A stretch of DNA of 57,023 bases from Rhodoferax sp. (lineage in GTDB: Bacteria; Pseudomonadota; Gammaproteobacteria; Burkholderiales; Burkholderiaceae_C): contig NZ_JAUYQD010000113.1 in assembly GCF_030697375.1 (NCBI RefSeq), positions 1 through 57,023 of the forward strand. Direction: 5' to 3'. Under the pieces are notes generated by a model. It did no database searches. It was not told where the DNA came from and saw nothing but the letters and a program-made list of their open reading frames with translations. Of the stretch, positions 41,962 to 51,472 are shown piece after piece. Within the stretch, counting starts at the first letter, position 1. Each line of letters starts with the position of its first letter. The position numbers and the translations under genes are program-made.

Positions 41962-42872
41962 TGGGCGTTGAGCTGGGCCATGGCCCCGATGAAGGCGGCC
42001 TGGGCGTCAATCACCTCCAGGGCCAGGCCCAACAGGGTGGCCGCGGCCTGGTAGCGTTTGGCAAGCTCCACCGAGCCAATCAATTGAAACGTGGCGTCCG
42101 TGGGCGATGGTGCCGACTGGTGGAGCACGTCATGCAGTTCGCTGCCAATCAGCAAACCGCTGAGGTAGGCCTTGGAGCTGCTGGCGGGCATGTCGCCACA
42201 CACCACCCGCGCCCGGCAGCCAAAAAGCTGGTGGCTCAGCGCGCCATGACGTGCGGCATGCACGCCGTCCGCAAAGGCGGCGTCGTCCCATACCGGCGCG
42301 GCTGAGCCTGCTGCGGCGGCCAGCGTACCCTGGCGCCCCAGGAGCTCAAACAGCTCTCCGGTCATGTAGGTGCGCAACTGCACAATGCGGCCCGCGTCCA
42401 GCTCGACCCATTTGCTGTGCGTGCCCGGCAGCACAAACCAGCCGCTGTGGTGCCCCAGCGTGAGGGCCCCCAGCAACTGGGTTTCTTCACCGCGCATCAC
42501 GTCGGGCTGCCCTGCCGACCCGCGCACGCAGTAGCCCGGCACGATCAGGGTGGCACAAGAGCCCGGTGCGTCGGTCACCGGACGCAGGTGTTTCCACAGC
42601 GCATCCAGCGGGACCGAGGCATCCACGTAAGGCACCTCTTGCCAGCCCAGCGCACTGCCCACCATGCCGGACATCAGCACACGCGCGGGCGTGGCATGCA
42701 GGCCTTGTAAAGCGGTCTCCAAGGCGGCGGGGAAACGGCCCTTGCAGGCAAGCGCACCGTCGCTGTCGGCGTAGGTGGAAATGCACGCGCCGTGGGCGTC
42801 CAGGGCGTAGGCCCGGCGGTGGGTGGTGCCCCAGTCGATACCGACGCAGCGGGGTTCAGTGTCCATGTGCAT
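41946..42872 (-). CDS. dgoK: 2-dehydro-3-deoxygalactonokinase
   Basis: The 308-residue DgoK-family kinase has the phosphate motif CVGIDWGTTHRRAYALD, SGMVGSALGWQEVPYV, MRGEETQLLGA and FVLPGTHSKWVEL. It phosphorylates 2-keto-3-deoxy-D-galactonate for the DgoA aldolase. Start at 42872 or 42866 (both ATG). The gene lies 18 bases after the semialdehyde dehydrogenase gene. Confidence 0.92.
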   Translation of the reverse strand: MHMDTEPRCVGIDWGTTHRRAYALDAHGACISTYADSDGALACKGRFPAALETALQGLHATPARVLMSGMVGSALGWQEVPYVDASVPLDALWKHLRPVTDAPGSCATLIVPGYCVRGSAGQPDVMRGEETQLLGALTLGHHSGWFVLPGTHSKWVELDAGRIVQLRTYMTGELFELLGRQGTLAAAAGSAAPVWDDAAFADGVHAARHGALSHQLFGCRARVVCGDMPASSSKAYLSGLLIGSELHDVLHQSAPSPTDATFQLIGSVELAKRYQAAATLLGLALEVIDAQAAFIGAMAQLNAHWKTL

Positions 42873-42890
42873 ACACGCGGACCCTGCCCT

Positions 42891-44345
42891 TTAGCCCATC
42901 ACGTAGGAGGTCTTCACGACAGTGAAAAACTCCTGCGCGTACTTGCCTTGTTCCCGCGAGCCATAGCTGGAGCCTTTGCGGCCACCAAACGGCACGTGGT
43001 AGTCCACACCGGCGGTGGGCAGGTTCACCATGACCATGCCGGCCTGCGAATGGCGTTTGAAATGGGTGGCGTACTTCAGCGAGGTGGTGGCAATGCCGGC
43101 GGACAAACCAAACGGCGTGTCATTGGCCACGGCCAGGGCTTCTTCGTAGTCCTTCACGCGGATCACGCTGGCCACCGGGCCAAAGATCTCTTCGCGGTTG
43201 ATGCGCATGGCGGCTGTGCTGTCCACCAGCAGGGCGGGGGCCATGTAGAAGCCTTCGGTGTCGCGTTGCAGGCGCTCCCCACCGGCGACGAGTGTGGCCC
43301 CTTCGGCTTTGCCGATTTCCACGTAGGACAGGTCTTGCTCCAGTTGGGCTTGCGAAGCCACCGGGCCGATGTCGATGCCGGCTTGCAGGGCGTCCCCCAC
43401 CTTGATGGCGGCCATGCGTTTTTGCATGGCGGCAATGAACTCGGGATAAATGCGGTCGGTCACGATGAGGCGGCTGGACGCGGTGCAGCGCTGGCCGGTG
43501 GAATAAAACGCGCTTTGCACGCAGAGTTCCACTGCGCCGTTCAGGTCCGCATCGTCGAGCACGATTTGCGGATTCTTGCCGCCCATCTCCAACTGCACCT
43601 TCTTCATGTTGGCAGCGCAGCTCTGCGCAATGCGTTGCCCCACACCGACGGAGCCGGTGAAGCTGACCGCGGCGATGCCGGGGTGGTTGACCAGCGCATC
43701 GCCAATCACGCGGCCCGGCCCCATGACCAGGTTGAACACACCGGCGGGAATGCCGCTGCGGTGGATGATGTCGGCCAGTGCCCAGGCACAGCCCGGCACC
43801 AGGTCCGCCGGCTTCAAGACCACGCAGTTGCCATAGGCCAGGGCCGGTGCCACTTTCCAGGCGGGGATCGCCATGGGAAAGTTCCAGGGGGTGATGAGGC
43901 CGATGACGCCCAAGGGTTCGCGGGTCACTTCCACACCAATACCGGGGCGCACGGACGGCAAAATTTCACCCGCCAGGCGCAGGCACTCGCCCGCAAAAAA
44001 CTTGAAGATGTTGCCGGCGCGCGCGGCCTCGCCAATGCCCTCCGCGCGGGTCTTGCCCTCTTCACGGGCCAGCAGGGTGCCCAGCTCTTCTTTGCGGGCC
44101 AGGATTTCATTGCCGATTTTGTCGAGCGCATCGGAGCGCGCCTGGATACCGCTGGTGGACCAGGCGGGGAAGGCTTTTTGCGCGGCGGCCACGGCCGCGT
44201 TAAGTTGGGCGGCATCCCCTTGCGCATACTCACCGATCACATCGGCCAGGTTGGAGGGGTTGAGGTTGGGTGCGTAGGAGGCGGCTGCCACCCATTCGCC
44301 GTTGATGAGGTTGTTGTGTTGGGAAATCGTCATGGTGGTGTGCAA
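42891..44345 (-). CDS. araE: 2-ketoglutarate semialdehyde dehydrogenase (ALDH family)
   Basis: A 484-residue aldehyde dehydrogenase with catalytic glutamate in VQLEMGGKNPQIV and cysteine in FYSTGQRCTASSRL, cofactor stretch VIGLITPWNFPMAIPAWKVAPALAYGN and C-terminal VPFGGRKGSSYGSREQG. It matches the enzyme that oxidises 2-oxoglutarate semialdehyde in non-phosphorylative pentose pathways. The araD-type dehydratase in the same operon supplies its substrate. Relatives acting on other semialdehydes are possible. Confidence 0.87.
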   Translation of the reverse strand: MHTTMTISQHNNLINGEWVAAASYAPNLNPSNLADVIGEYAQGDAAQLNAAVAAAQKAFPAWSTSGIQARSDALDKIGNEILARKEELGTLLAREEGKTRAEGIGEAARAGNIFKFFAGECLRLAGEILPSVRPGIGVEVTREPLGVIGLITPWNFPMAIPAWKVAPALAYGNCVVLKPADLVPGCAWALADIIHRSGIPAGVFNLVMGPGRVIGDALVNHPGIAAVSFTGSVGVGQRIAQSCAANMKKVQLEMGGKNPQIVLDDADLNGAVELCVQSAFYSTGQRCTASSRLIVTDRIYPEFIAAMQKRMAAIKVGDALQAGIDIGPVASQAQLEQDLSYVEIGKAEGATLVAGGERLQRDTEGFYMAPALLVDSTAAMRINREEIFGPVASVIRVKDYEEALAVANDTPFGLSAGIATTSLKYATHFKRHSQAGMVMVNLPTAGVDYHVPFGGRKGSSYGSREQGKYAQEFFTVVKTSYVMG

Positions 44346-44348
44346 AAG

Positions 44349-45509
44349 TTAGAGGGACGTCCAGGCGCCTTGCTGGTTACTGGACGCCACGGCGGCGGCC
44401 ACAAAGCGAATGCCTTGCAAGCCGTCCATGGCGTTGGGGAAATGGAGAGACAGCGGGTCGGCCGTCTGACCGCTGCGGCGTGCAGCAATCGCATCGGCCG
44501 CATCGGTGTAGAGGTTGGCAAAGGCTTCGTGGAAGCCCTCGGGGTGGCCCGCCACGATGCGCGAGGCCCGCGCGGCCAAGGGCAAGGTGCCTGGGCCGTT
44601 GGGCGTGCGCACTTGCGCGGGTGCACCGAGCGGCTTGAACTGCAGCACCTGGGGGTGCTCTTGCTGCCACTCCAGGCTGCCCATCGAACCACTCACGCGG
44701 ATGCGCAAGCCGTTTTCCACACCGGCTGCCGCCTGGGTAACCCAGAAGCTGCCGCGTGCACCGTTGCCCATGCGCAGCATGGCGCCCGCATAGTCGTGGG
44801 TGATGCGGTCCGGCACGATGCTGCCCACCTCGGCGGCCACCTGGGCCACTTCCAGCCCGGTAATGAAGCACAAGAGGTTGTGCGCATGGGTGCCAATGTC
44901 GCCCAGCACCAGCGAGGGGCCGCCGCGCGCGGGGTCTTCTTTCCAGGCCTTGCCGCCCGGACCCGCTTTGGCACGACCGCCCTGCACATACTCCACCTGC
45001 ACCAGGCGGATCTCGCCCAGGTAGCCCTCCATCACCATGGCCTTGGCCTGGCGCACCATGGGGTAGCCGGTGTAGTTGTGGGTCAGGCAAAACACCAGGC
45101 CTGTGTACTGCACGCGCGCATGCAAGGCCTCGGCTTCCTGCAAGGTGTTGGTCATGGGTTTGTCGCAAATGACGTCCATGCCCCGCTCCAGCGCTTGCAT
45201 GGCAAACCGGAAATGGCTGTCGTTGGGCGTCATGATGGCCACCACTTCGGCGCCATCGGGGCGTGCGGCCTCGGCGTCGATCAGCGTCTGGCCGCTGGGG
45301 TAACAACGGTCTGGCGCCAGGCCAATGCCCTGCCCCGTACTCAGCGAGCGCTGCGGGTCCGAGGACAGCGCGGCCGCCACCAGCTCGTAGCGGTCGTCCA
45401 GCCGTGCGGCCTGGCGGTGCATGGCCCCGATGAAAGAGCCTGGCCCGCCGCCGATCACGGCCAGACGCAGGCGCCGGCCCAGGAGCTTGAAGACGGTGTT
45501 GTCAGACAT
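44349..45509 (-). CDS. Gfo/Idh/MocA-family oxidoreductase
   Basis: The 386-residue protein has an N-terminal NAD(P) Rossmann domain (LRLAVIGGGPGSFIGAMH), the family motif VICDKPMTNTLQEAEAL and a C-terminal sugar-binding half with GDIGTHAHNLLCFITGLE. It probably oxidises a cyclic sugar, sugar acid or inositol. In this operon it could be a second sugar 1-dehydrogenase; Azospirillum AraA is of this superfamily but shorter. Four bases separate it from the semialdehyde dehydrogenase gene. Substrate not assignable. Confidence 0.8.
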   Translation of the reverse strand: MSDNTVFKLLGRRLRLAVIGGGPGSFIGAMHRQAARLDDRYELVAAALSSDPQRSLSTGQGIGLAPDRCYPSGQTLIDAEAARPDGAEVVAIMTPNDSHFRFAMQALERGMDVICDKPMTNTLQEAEALHARVQYTGLVFCLTHNYTGYPMVRQAKAMVMEGYLGEIRLVQVEYVQGGRAKAGPGGKAWKEDPARGGPSLVLGDIGTHAHNLLCFITGLEVAQVAAEVGSIVPDRITHDYAGAMLRMGNGARGSFWVTQAAAGVENGLRIRVSGSMGSLEWQQEHPQVLQFKPLGAPAQVRTPNGPGTLPLAARASRIVAGHPEGFHEAFANLYTDAADAIAARRSGQTADPLSLHFPNAMDGLQGIRFVAAAVASSNQQGAWTSL

Positions 45510-45524
45510 GCATGTGCCCTTGGT

Positions 45525-46454
45525 TTATTGGCCCCAACGCAGGACCAGGGGGTCCAGGCGCTTGGCGGTTTCGATGAGGCCGGCCCGGGTGTCGGGGTGC
45601 ATGGCCGGAAAGGGGTGGCGCCCCGCTTCGCAGGCAATGACGCCGCCTTCTTTCATCAAGGCCTTGGCCGTCAGGATGCCGCCTTGGCGGTTCTCGTAAT
45701 TGATCAATGGAAGCCATTGCTGGTACAGGGCGGCGGCCTCTTCGCGGCGGCCTGCGGCGTGGGCGTCCACAATTTTGCGGATGCCGTCGGGGTAGGCTCC
45801 GCCGGTCATGGCGCCGGTGGCACCGGCGTCCAGGTCCGGCATCAGGGTGATGGCTTCTTCACCATCCCAGGGGCCTTCAATGGCAGCGCCGCCCACACGG
45901 ATGAGTTCACGCAATTTGGAGGCGGCACCGGGCGTCTCGATCTTGAAGTAGGACACCTGCTTGATTTCCTGCGCCATGCGGACCAGGAAAGGCACCGACA
46001 AGGCCGTGCCGCTGACCGGCGCGTCCTGGATCATGATGGGAATGTCCAGCCCCTCCGACAAACGCGCAAAGAATTCGTAGATGTGCGCTTCGGGCACGCG
46101 GATGGTAGCGCCGTGGTAGGGTGGCATCACCATCACCATGGAGGCGCCCTGCTGCTGCGCCCGCACACTGCGCTGTAGACAGATATCCGTGCTGAAGTGG
46201 GTGGTGGTCACAATCACCGGAACCCGGCCCTGGACGTGGGCCAGGATGGTGCTGGTGAGGGTTTCACGCTCGGCATCCGACAGCACAAACTGCTCCGAGA
46301 AATTGGCCAGGATGCACAGGCCGGTGGAGCCGGCGTCTATCATGAAATCGACGCAGCGTTTCTGGCTCTCCAGATCGAGCGCGCCCGTCTCGGTGAAGGT
46401 GGTAGGGACGACCGGAAACACACCCCTGTAGCGGGCGTTCGCAGCTGAATACAT
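45525..46454 (-). CDS. araD: L-2-keto-3-deoxyarabonate dehydratase (DHDPS family)
   Basis: The 309-residue TIM-barrel lyase of the DapA family shows YRGVFPVVPTTFTETGALDLE, the LANFSEQFVLSDAERE segment and a probable Schiff-base lysine in QVSYFKIETPGAASKL. The LANFSEQF/IQDAPVSG pattern fits the L-KDA dehydratase subgroup, which gives 2-oxoglutarate semialdehyde, and not the classical DapA with YN(V/R)P. It sits between the importer genes and the Gfo/Idh gene on the minus strand. Confidence 0.85.
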   Translation of the reverse strand: MYSAANARYRGVFPVVPTTFTETGALDLESQKRCVDFMIDAGSTGLCILANFSEQFVLSDAERETLTSTILAHVQGRVPVIVTTTHFSTDICLQRSVRAQQQGASMVMVMPPYHGATIRVPEAHIYEFFARLSEGLDIPIMIQDAPVSGTALSVPFLVRMAQEIKQVSYFKIETPGAASKLRELIRVGGAAIEGPWDGEEAITLMPDLDAGATGAMTGGAYPDGIRKIVDAHAAGRREEAAALYQQWLPLINYENRQGGILTAKALMKEGGVIACEAGRHPFPAMHPDTRAGLIETAKRLDPLVLRWGQ

Positions 46455-46463
46455 GGCGATTCC

Positions 46464-47660
46464 TTATTTGTTTTTGTTGTAGACGTCGAAGCAGACGGCG
46501 GCCAACAACACCAGGCCTTTGATGACCTGCTGGTAATCGATGCCAATGCCCATGATGGACATGCCGTTGTTCATCACGCCCATGATGAAGGCGCCAATCA
46601 CGGCCCCCAGCACCTTGCCCACGCCACCGGAGGCCGAGGCGCCGCCAATGAAACACGCGGCAATCACGTCCAGCTCAAAACCCAGCCCGGCCTTGGGCGT
46701 GGCGGTGTTCAGGCGGGCCGCAAAAATCAGCCCCGCCAGCGCGGCCAGCACACCCATGTTGATGAAGGTGTAGAAGGTCAGGCGTTCGGTGCGGATGCCC
46801 GACAGGCGCGCCGCTTTCTCATTGCCGCCCAAGGCGTAGATGCGCCGGCCAATGGTGGTTCGGGACGCGACAAAGTCGTACACCAGCATCAGCAAGAGCA
46901 TGACCACCAGCACATTGGGCAAACCCCGGTACGAGGACAGCATGTAGCTGAAGGCCGCGATCATGCCCACGAACACCAGGTTGGTAATCGCGAAGAGCAC
47001 CATGGGCTCGTTTTCCATGCCGTGTTTGGCCCGTGCCGCACGGCCGCGCACCTTGGCCACCAGCATCGCCAGGGCAATCAAAAGGCCGATCACAAAAGAC
47101 GCCACGCGCAGGTTTTCTCCGGCAAAGGGGTCGGGAATGAAGCCAGTGCTGAGCAACTGGAATTCCGGCGGAAAAGGTCCTACCGACGCACCTTGCAGCA
47201 CCGCCAGCGCCAGACCCTTGAACACCAGCATGCCCGCCAGCGTGACGATGAAGGACGGGATTTTGTAAAACGCCACCCAGTAGCCCTGGGCCGCGCCAAT
47301 GACGCCACCCAGCACCAGGCACACGATGGAAGCGGGAACAAAGTGCCAGTGGTATTCCACCATGAGCACGGCGGCCACGGCGCCTATGAAGCCACACACC
47401 GAACCCACCGAGAGGTCGATATGCCCGGCCACAATGACCAGCAGCATGCCCAGCGCCATCACAATGATGTAGCTGTTTTGCAGGATCAGGTTGGTCAGGT
47501 TCAGCGGCTGGAACAGGGTTCCCTCCGTCATCACCTGGAAGAACACCATGATGGCGACGAGCGACATCAGCAGGCCGTATTCGCGCAAGTGGTTTTTCAG
47601 GAAGGCCGCGCCACCGGTGGTGGTGGCCGCAGGGGTTGCTCCTGGGTTGGGGGTTGCCAT
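46464..47660 (-). CDS. gguB: Sugar ABC transporter permease (GguB/MmsB-type)
   Basis: A 398-residue BPD_transp_2-type permease with about ten hydrophobic segments, including LTNLILQNSYIIVMALGMLLVIVAGHIDLSVGSV, the family hallmark, and YALGGNEKAARLSGI. It pairs with the two-domain ATPase directly upstream (1 base) and the ChvE-like binding protein to import aldoses such as arabinose, galactose and xylose. Confidence 0.92.
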   Translation of the reverse strand: MATPNPGATPAATTTGGAAFLKNHLREYGLLMSLVAIMVFFQVMTEGTLFQPLNLTNLILQNSYIIVMALGMLLVIVAGHIDLSVGSVCGFIGAVAAVLMVEYHWHFVPASIVCLVLGGVIGAAQGYWVAFYKIPSFIVTLAGMLVFKGLALAVLQGASVGPFPPEFQLLSTGFIPDPFAGENLRVASFVIGLLIALAMLVAKVRGRAARAKHGMENEPMVLFAITNLVFVGMIAAFSYMLSSYRGLPNVLVVMLLLMLVYDFVASRTTIGRRIYALGGNEKAARLSGIRTERLTFYTFINMGVLAALAGLIFAARLNTATPKAGLGFELDVIAACFIGGASASGGVGKVLGAVIGAFIMGVMNNGMSIMGIGIDYQQVIKGLVLLAAVCFDVYNKNK

Positions 47661-47661
47661 G

Positions 47662-49194
47662 TCAATTCACTCCTGATGTCACGATAGATCGCATAATTTT
47701 TTCCTGGGTGGCTTCGGCCGCAGAAAATTCCGCAACAAAGGCCCCCTCGTTCAGCACACAGATTCGGTCACACATGCCCAGCAGCTCGGGCATCTCGCTG
47801 GAGATCATCAGCACGCATTTGCCCTCGGCCGCGAGCTGGGCGATGATGGTGTAGATCTCGTACTTCGCGCCGACGTCGATGCCCCGGGTGGGCTCGTCCA
47901 GAATGAGGACCTCGGGCTCCGAGAACAGCCATTTGCTGAGCACCACTTTTTGCTGGTTGCCCCCCGACAGGTTGACGGTGCGCGCAAACACGCTGGGGCT
48001 GCGGATGTTGAGCTTTTTACGGAAGGCCTGGGCCACCCCAAATTCACGCCCTTCGTCCACCACCGTGCGTTTGGAGACCGCCCCCAGATTGGCCAGCGTG
48101 GTGTTCCAGGCGATGGTTTCTTCCAGCACCAGCCCGTAGCCCTTGCGGTCTTCGGTGACATAGGCAATGCCATGGTTGATGGCTTTTTGGACCGTGCTGG
48201 TGTCCACCTCTTTGCCATGCACAAAGACCTGGCCGCTGATGTTCTGGCCGTAGGTTCGGCCAAAAATGCTCATGGCCAGTTCGGTGCGGCCCGCCCCCAT
48301 CAAACCGGCAATGCCCACGATCTCGCCGCGCTTGACGTGCAGGTTGACGCCTTTGATCACTTGGCGCTGTGCGTGCTCGGCGTGGTGCACGGTCCAATTT
48401 TTGACTTCAAAGACACACTCGCCCACGTTCGGTGTGCGTTTGGGGTAGCGGTCGGCCATCTCGCGGCCCACCATGTGGCGGATCACCAGGTCCTCGCTCA
48501 CCGGCTCGGCTCTGCAGTCCAGCGTGGCCACCGTGGCCCCGTCGCGCAGCACGGTGATGGCATCGGCCACTTTGGAAATTTCGTTGAGCTTGTGCGAAAT
48601 CAGGATGCAGGACATGCCCTGCTGCTTGAGTTCGAGCAAGAGCTCCAGCAAGGCGTCGCTGTCGGTTTCGTTCAGGCTGGCCGTGGGCTCGTCGAGGATC
48701 AGCAGCTTCACTTCCTTGGACAGGGCCTTGGCAATTTCAACGAGCTGCTGCTTTCCCACGCCCAGGTTGGTGATGAGGGTGTTGGGCGACTCCTTGAGCC
48801 CGACCTTGTTCAGCAGGGCCTGGGTTTTCACGTAGGAGGTGTTCCAGTCAATCACACCGGCGGTGGCCTGCTCATTGCCCAGGAAAATATTTTCGGTGAT
48901 GGACAAGAGCGGCACCAGGGCCAACTCCTGGTGAATGATGATGATGCCCAGGGCCTCGCTGTCGTGGATGCCCTTGAAGCGGCATTCCTGCCCCTGGTAG
49001 CGGATGTCGCCCTCGTATTCGCCATGCGGATAGACACCGCTCAGCACCTTCATCAGGGTGGATTTGCCTGCACCGTTCTCGCCCACGATGGCATGGATCT
49101 GACCCGCATGGACCGTCAGATTGACATCGGTCAGCGCCTTCACGCCATGGAATGATTTTTTCATCCCACGCATTTCTAAAATTGGTTCAGCCAT
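47662..49194 (-). CDS. gguA: Sugar ABC transporter ATPase, two ABC domains (GguA/MmsA-type)
   Basis: The 510-residue protein has two ABC modules. The first has VGENGAGKSTLMKVL and LLILDEPTASL. The second has a degenerate Walker A GLMGAGRTELAMSIFG, with LSGGNQQKVVLSKWL and VLILDEPTRGIDVGA. This arrangement is usual for CUT2 sugar importers. It begins 88 bases after chvE, downstream of a strong hairpin terminator that should lower its expression relative to the binding protein. Confidence 0.94.
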   Translation of the reverse strand: MAEPILEMRGMKKSFHGVKALTDVNLTVHAGQIHAIVGENGAGKSTLMKVLSGVYPHGEYEGDIRYQGQECRFKGIHDSEALGIIIIHQELALVPLLSITENIFLGNEQATAGVIDWNTSYVKTQALLNKVGLKESPNTLITNLGVGKQQLVEIAKALSKEVKLLILDEPTASLNETDSDALLELLLELKQQGMSCILISHKLNEISKVADAITVLRDGATVATLDCRAEPVSEDLVIRHMVGREMADRYPKRTPNVGECVFEVKNWTVHHAEHAQRQVIKGVNLHVKRGEIVGIAGLMGAGRTELAMSIFGRTYGQNISGQVFVHGKEVDTSTVQKAINHGIAYVTEDRKGYGLVLEETIAWNTTLANLGAVSKRTVVDEGREFGVAQAFRKKLNIRSPSVFARTVNLSGGNQQKVVLSKWLFSEPEVLILDEPTRGIDVGAKYEIYTIIAQLAAEGKCVLMISSEMPELLGMCDRICVLNEGAFVAEFSAAEATQEKIMRSIVTSGVN

Positions 49195-49235
49195 GGTGTT
49201 TCAACTATCGCTCTCTGGAAACCACAAACATATAA

Positions 49236-49265
49236 AAAGCCCTGTGCTTTGGGGGCACAGGGCCT
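49236..49265 (-). terminator. Hairpin terminator/attenuator between chvE and gguA
   Basis: On the minus strand, GCCCTGTGC and GCACAGGGC form a perfect 9 bp stem (49257-49265 and 49241-49249) with a 7-base loop, followed by TTTTT (49236-49240). It lies 17 bases beyond the chvE stop. Partial termination would make excess binding protein over ATPase and permease. Confidence 0.88.
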
Positions 49266-49282
49266 CTTTTTGTACCATCGAA

Positions 49283-50359
49283 TTACTTGAGCTGCTCTTC
49301 TTTGATGTAACCGCTGCCCACCAGCACGGGCTTGTAGTTGGCCAGATCCACACTCACCGGCTTGAGCAGGTAGGAGGGCACCACCTTGACCTTGTTGTTG
49401 TAGGTCTTGGTGTCGTTGATTTCAGGGCTCTTGCCATTCAGCACGGCGTCCACCATACCGGCAGTCACTTTGGCCAGTTCACGCGTGTCCTTGAACACGG
49501 TGGAGTACTGCTCCTTGCGGATGATGGACTTGACCGATGGCACTTCGGCGTCCTGGCCACTCACGAAGGGCATGGCCTGGGCACCCGAACCGTAGCCCAC
49601 GCCCTTGAGCGCCGAGAGAATACCGATGCTCAAACCGTCATAGGGCGACAACACGGCGTGCACCTTGTCTTTGCCGTAGTAGGCGCTCAGCAAGTTTTCC
49701 ATGCGCGCCTGGGCTACCTGGCCATCCCAACGCAGGGTGGCCACCTTTTGCATACCGATTTGCTTGCTGCGCACCACCAACTTGCCCTTGTCGATGTACG
49801 GCTGCAGCACCGACATGGCGCCGTCGTAGAAGAAGAAGGCATTGTTGTCGTCCGCCGACCCACCAAACAGTTCGATATTGAAGGGCCCTTTGCCCTCTTT
49901 CAGCCCCAGGGCCTTTTCCAGCGACTGGGCCTGCAAAACACCGACCTGGAAGTTGTCAAACGTGGCGTAGTAGTCCACATTCTTGCTACCCACAATCAGG
50001 CGATCGTAGGACACGATCTTGATGCCTTTGTCGGCCGCCTTTTGCAGCACGTTGGTCAGCGTGGTGCCGTCAATGGCGGCGATCACCAGCACCTTGGCGC
50101 CTTTGGTGATCATGTTTTCAATCTGCGCCAACTGGTTGGGGATGTCGTCTTCCGCGTACTGCAGATCGGCTTTGTAACCTTTGGCGGCCAAAGCGGACAC
50201 CATGCTGTTGCCATCGCTGATCCAGCGCGTGGAACTTTTGGTTGGCATGGAAACACCTACCATTCCCTTGTCCTGCGCTTGAGCCACAGGTGCGCCCATC
50301 GCGAAACCCAGTGCCAGACTGGCAGCCAACGCCTTCAATGTGGTTCTACGTGCTTTCAA
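49283..50359 (-). CDS. chvE: Multiple-sugar periplasmic binding protein (ChvE-like)
   Basis: The 358-residue protein has a signal peptide (MKARRTTLKALAASLALGFAMG..., likely cut at AQA before QDKGM) and a periplasmic type 1 sugar-binding domain beginning VGVSMPTKSSTRWISDGNSM. VLVIAAIDGTTLTNVLQKA and VHAVLSPYDGLSIGILSALKGVGYG are typical of ChvE. Agrobacterium ChvE binds arabinose, galactose, xylose and related aldoses. It is divergent from a GbpR-like LysR gene, the same neighbour as in Agrobacterium. Confidence 0.92.
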   Translation of the reverse strand: MKARRTTLKALAASLALGFAMGAPVAQAQDKGMVGVSMPTKSSTRWISDGNSMVSALAAKGYKADLQYAEDDIPNQLAQIENMITKGAKVLVIAAIDGTTLTNVLQKAADKGIKIVSYDRLIVGSKNVDYYATFDNFQVGVLQAQSLEKALGLKEGKGPFNIELFGGSADDNNAFFFYDGAMSVLQPYIDKGKLVVRSKQIGMQKVATLRWDGQVAQARMENLLSAYYGKDKVHAVLSPYDGLSIGILSALKGVGYGSGAQAMPFVSGQDAEVPSVKSIIRKEQYSTVFKDTRELAKVTAGMVDAVLNGKSPEINDTKTYNNKVKVVPSYLLKPVSVDLANYKPVLVGSGYIKEEQLK

Positions 50360-50506
50360 AATATGTCTCCTGTAATTGATCTACATTAATTTAAATGATC
50401 TTCACCCAAGGGCTCAGATGGCGAATCATATGGACATTACAGATAGTTTTCTAATATAGTTTGTGCCATATTCGATACACAAATTTAGATTGGTACAAAC
50501 CCTCGT
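50360..50506. promoter_or_regulatory. Divergent chvE / gbpR control region
   Basis: The 147-base AT-rich spacer contains the inverted repeat TTTGTG-N12-CACAAA (50460-50483), which fits a LysR recognition site, 24 bases upstream of the LysR gene start. A second partial CACAAATTTAG...GGTACAAAC arrangement overlaps it downstream. Autoregulation of the LysR gene and sugar-dependent activation of chvE are likely. Confidence 0.55.
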
Positions 50507-51472
50507 ATGACAAATTACACCCACTGGTTTATCCGCGCTCGCCTGAAGACAAGGCAGCTTTTGCTGGTGGTGGCCTTGTCCGAAGAGGGCAACATCCACC
50601 GCGCCGCGCAAGTCCTGAACATGACCCAGCCCGCAGCGTCCAAGCTGCTCAAAGATTTGGAAGACGTGCTGGGCGTGCAACTGTTTGAACGTCTGCCGCG
50701 TGGCATGCGTCCCACCTGGTATGGCGACACCATGATTCGGCATGCACGCGCCGCCCTCTCCAGCCTGAACCAGGCGCACGATGAGTTACAGGCCGCAAAA
50801 AATGGGCAGTTTGGCCAGGTCAACTTGGGGTCCATTACCGCCCCCGGGCTGGCGCTGCTTCCGCCCACCGTCGCCGCCGTCAAGCAGGCCCACCCGAACC
50901 TGCAAATCACCATTCAGATCGAACCCAGCAACGTGATGATCGAACGGCTCAACCGCGGCGCACTCGACATCGTGGTGGGGCGCCTCTCCGCCGAACATGA
51001 CAAGGCCGACCTGCGCTATGAAATGATTGCCGATGAACCGGTCTGCGCTGTCGCCCGGCCCGGCCACCCGCTGCTGACCGTGGCCAAGCTGGGGCTGCCG
51101 GATGTTTTGAAATACGGCTGGATTGTTCCCCCCAGCGGCAGCGTGCTGCGGCACAAGTTCGACCTGATGTTTCAGGAAACCGACCAGCAGCAACCCACCA
51201 ACAGCGTGGAAACCGGCTCGCTGCTGTTCATCACCAAAATGATGCAGCAAAGCGACATGGTCAGCCTCATGGCCGCCGACGTGGCCCGCTACTACGCGGA
51301 CCATGGGCTGCTGTCCATTTTGCCCATGGTGCTGCCGCTGGAGATGGAGGCCTTTGGCTTCATCACCCGGCGTGACCGCCTGCTGTCACCCGCCGCCCAT
51401 GTCGTGCTGCGGGCACTCAAGGCTTCGGCCATGACCGTTTACGGCAAGCTGTTCGACATGGAAAAAGACTAG
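50507..51472 (+). CDS. gbpR: LysR-family regulator (GbpR-like)
   Basis: The 321-residue protein has an N-terminal winged HTH (LKTRQLLLVVALSEEGNIHRAAQVLNMTQPAASKLLKDLEDVLG, residues ~12-58) and a LysR ligand-binding domain beginning about residue 95 (VNLGSITAPGLALLPPTVAAV). GbpR controls the ChvE sugar-binding protein in response to sugars. Its stop (51470-51472) overlaps the stop of the convergent SDR gene by 4 bases. Confidence 0.88.
   Translation: MTNYTHWFIRARLKTRQLLLVVALSEEGNIHRAAQVLNMTQPAASKLLKDLEDVLGVQLFERLPRGMRPTWYGDTMIRHARAALSSLNQAHDELQAAKNGQFGQVNLGSITAPGLALLPPTVAAVKQAHPNLQITIQIEPSNVMIERLNRGALDIVVGRLSAEHDKADLRYEMIADEPVCAVARPGHPLLTVAKLGLPDVLKYGWIVPPSGSVLRHKFDLMFQETDQQQPTNSVETGSLLFITKMMQQSDMVSLMAADVARYYADHGLLSILPMVLPLEMEAFGFITRRDRLLSPAAHVVLRALKASAMTVYGKLFDMEKD

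Noticed and set aside
42792..46178. 1128-codon open frame antisense to dgoK, araE, the Gfo/Idh gene and araD
   Set aside because: All four genes on the other strand have clear catalytic motifs. The antisense product is low-complexity and spans gene boundaries.
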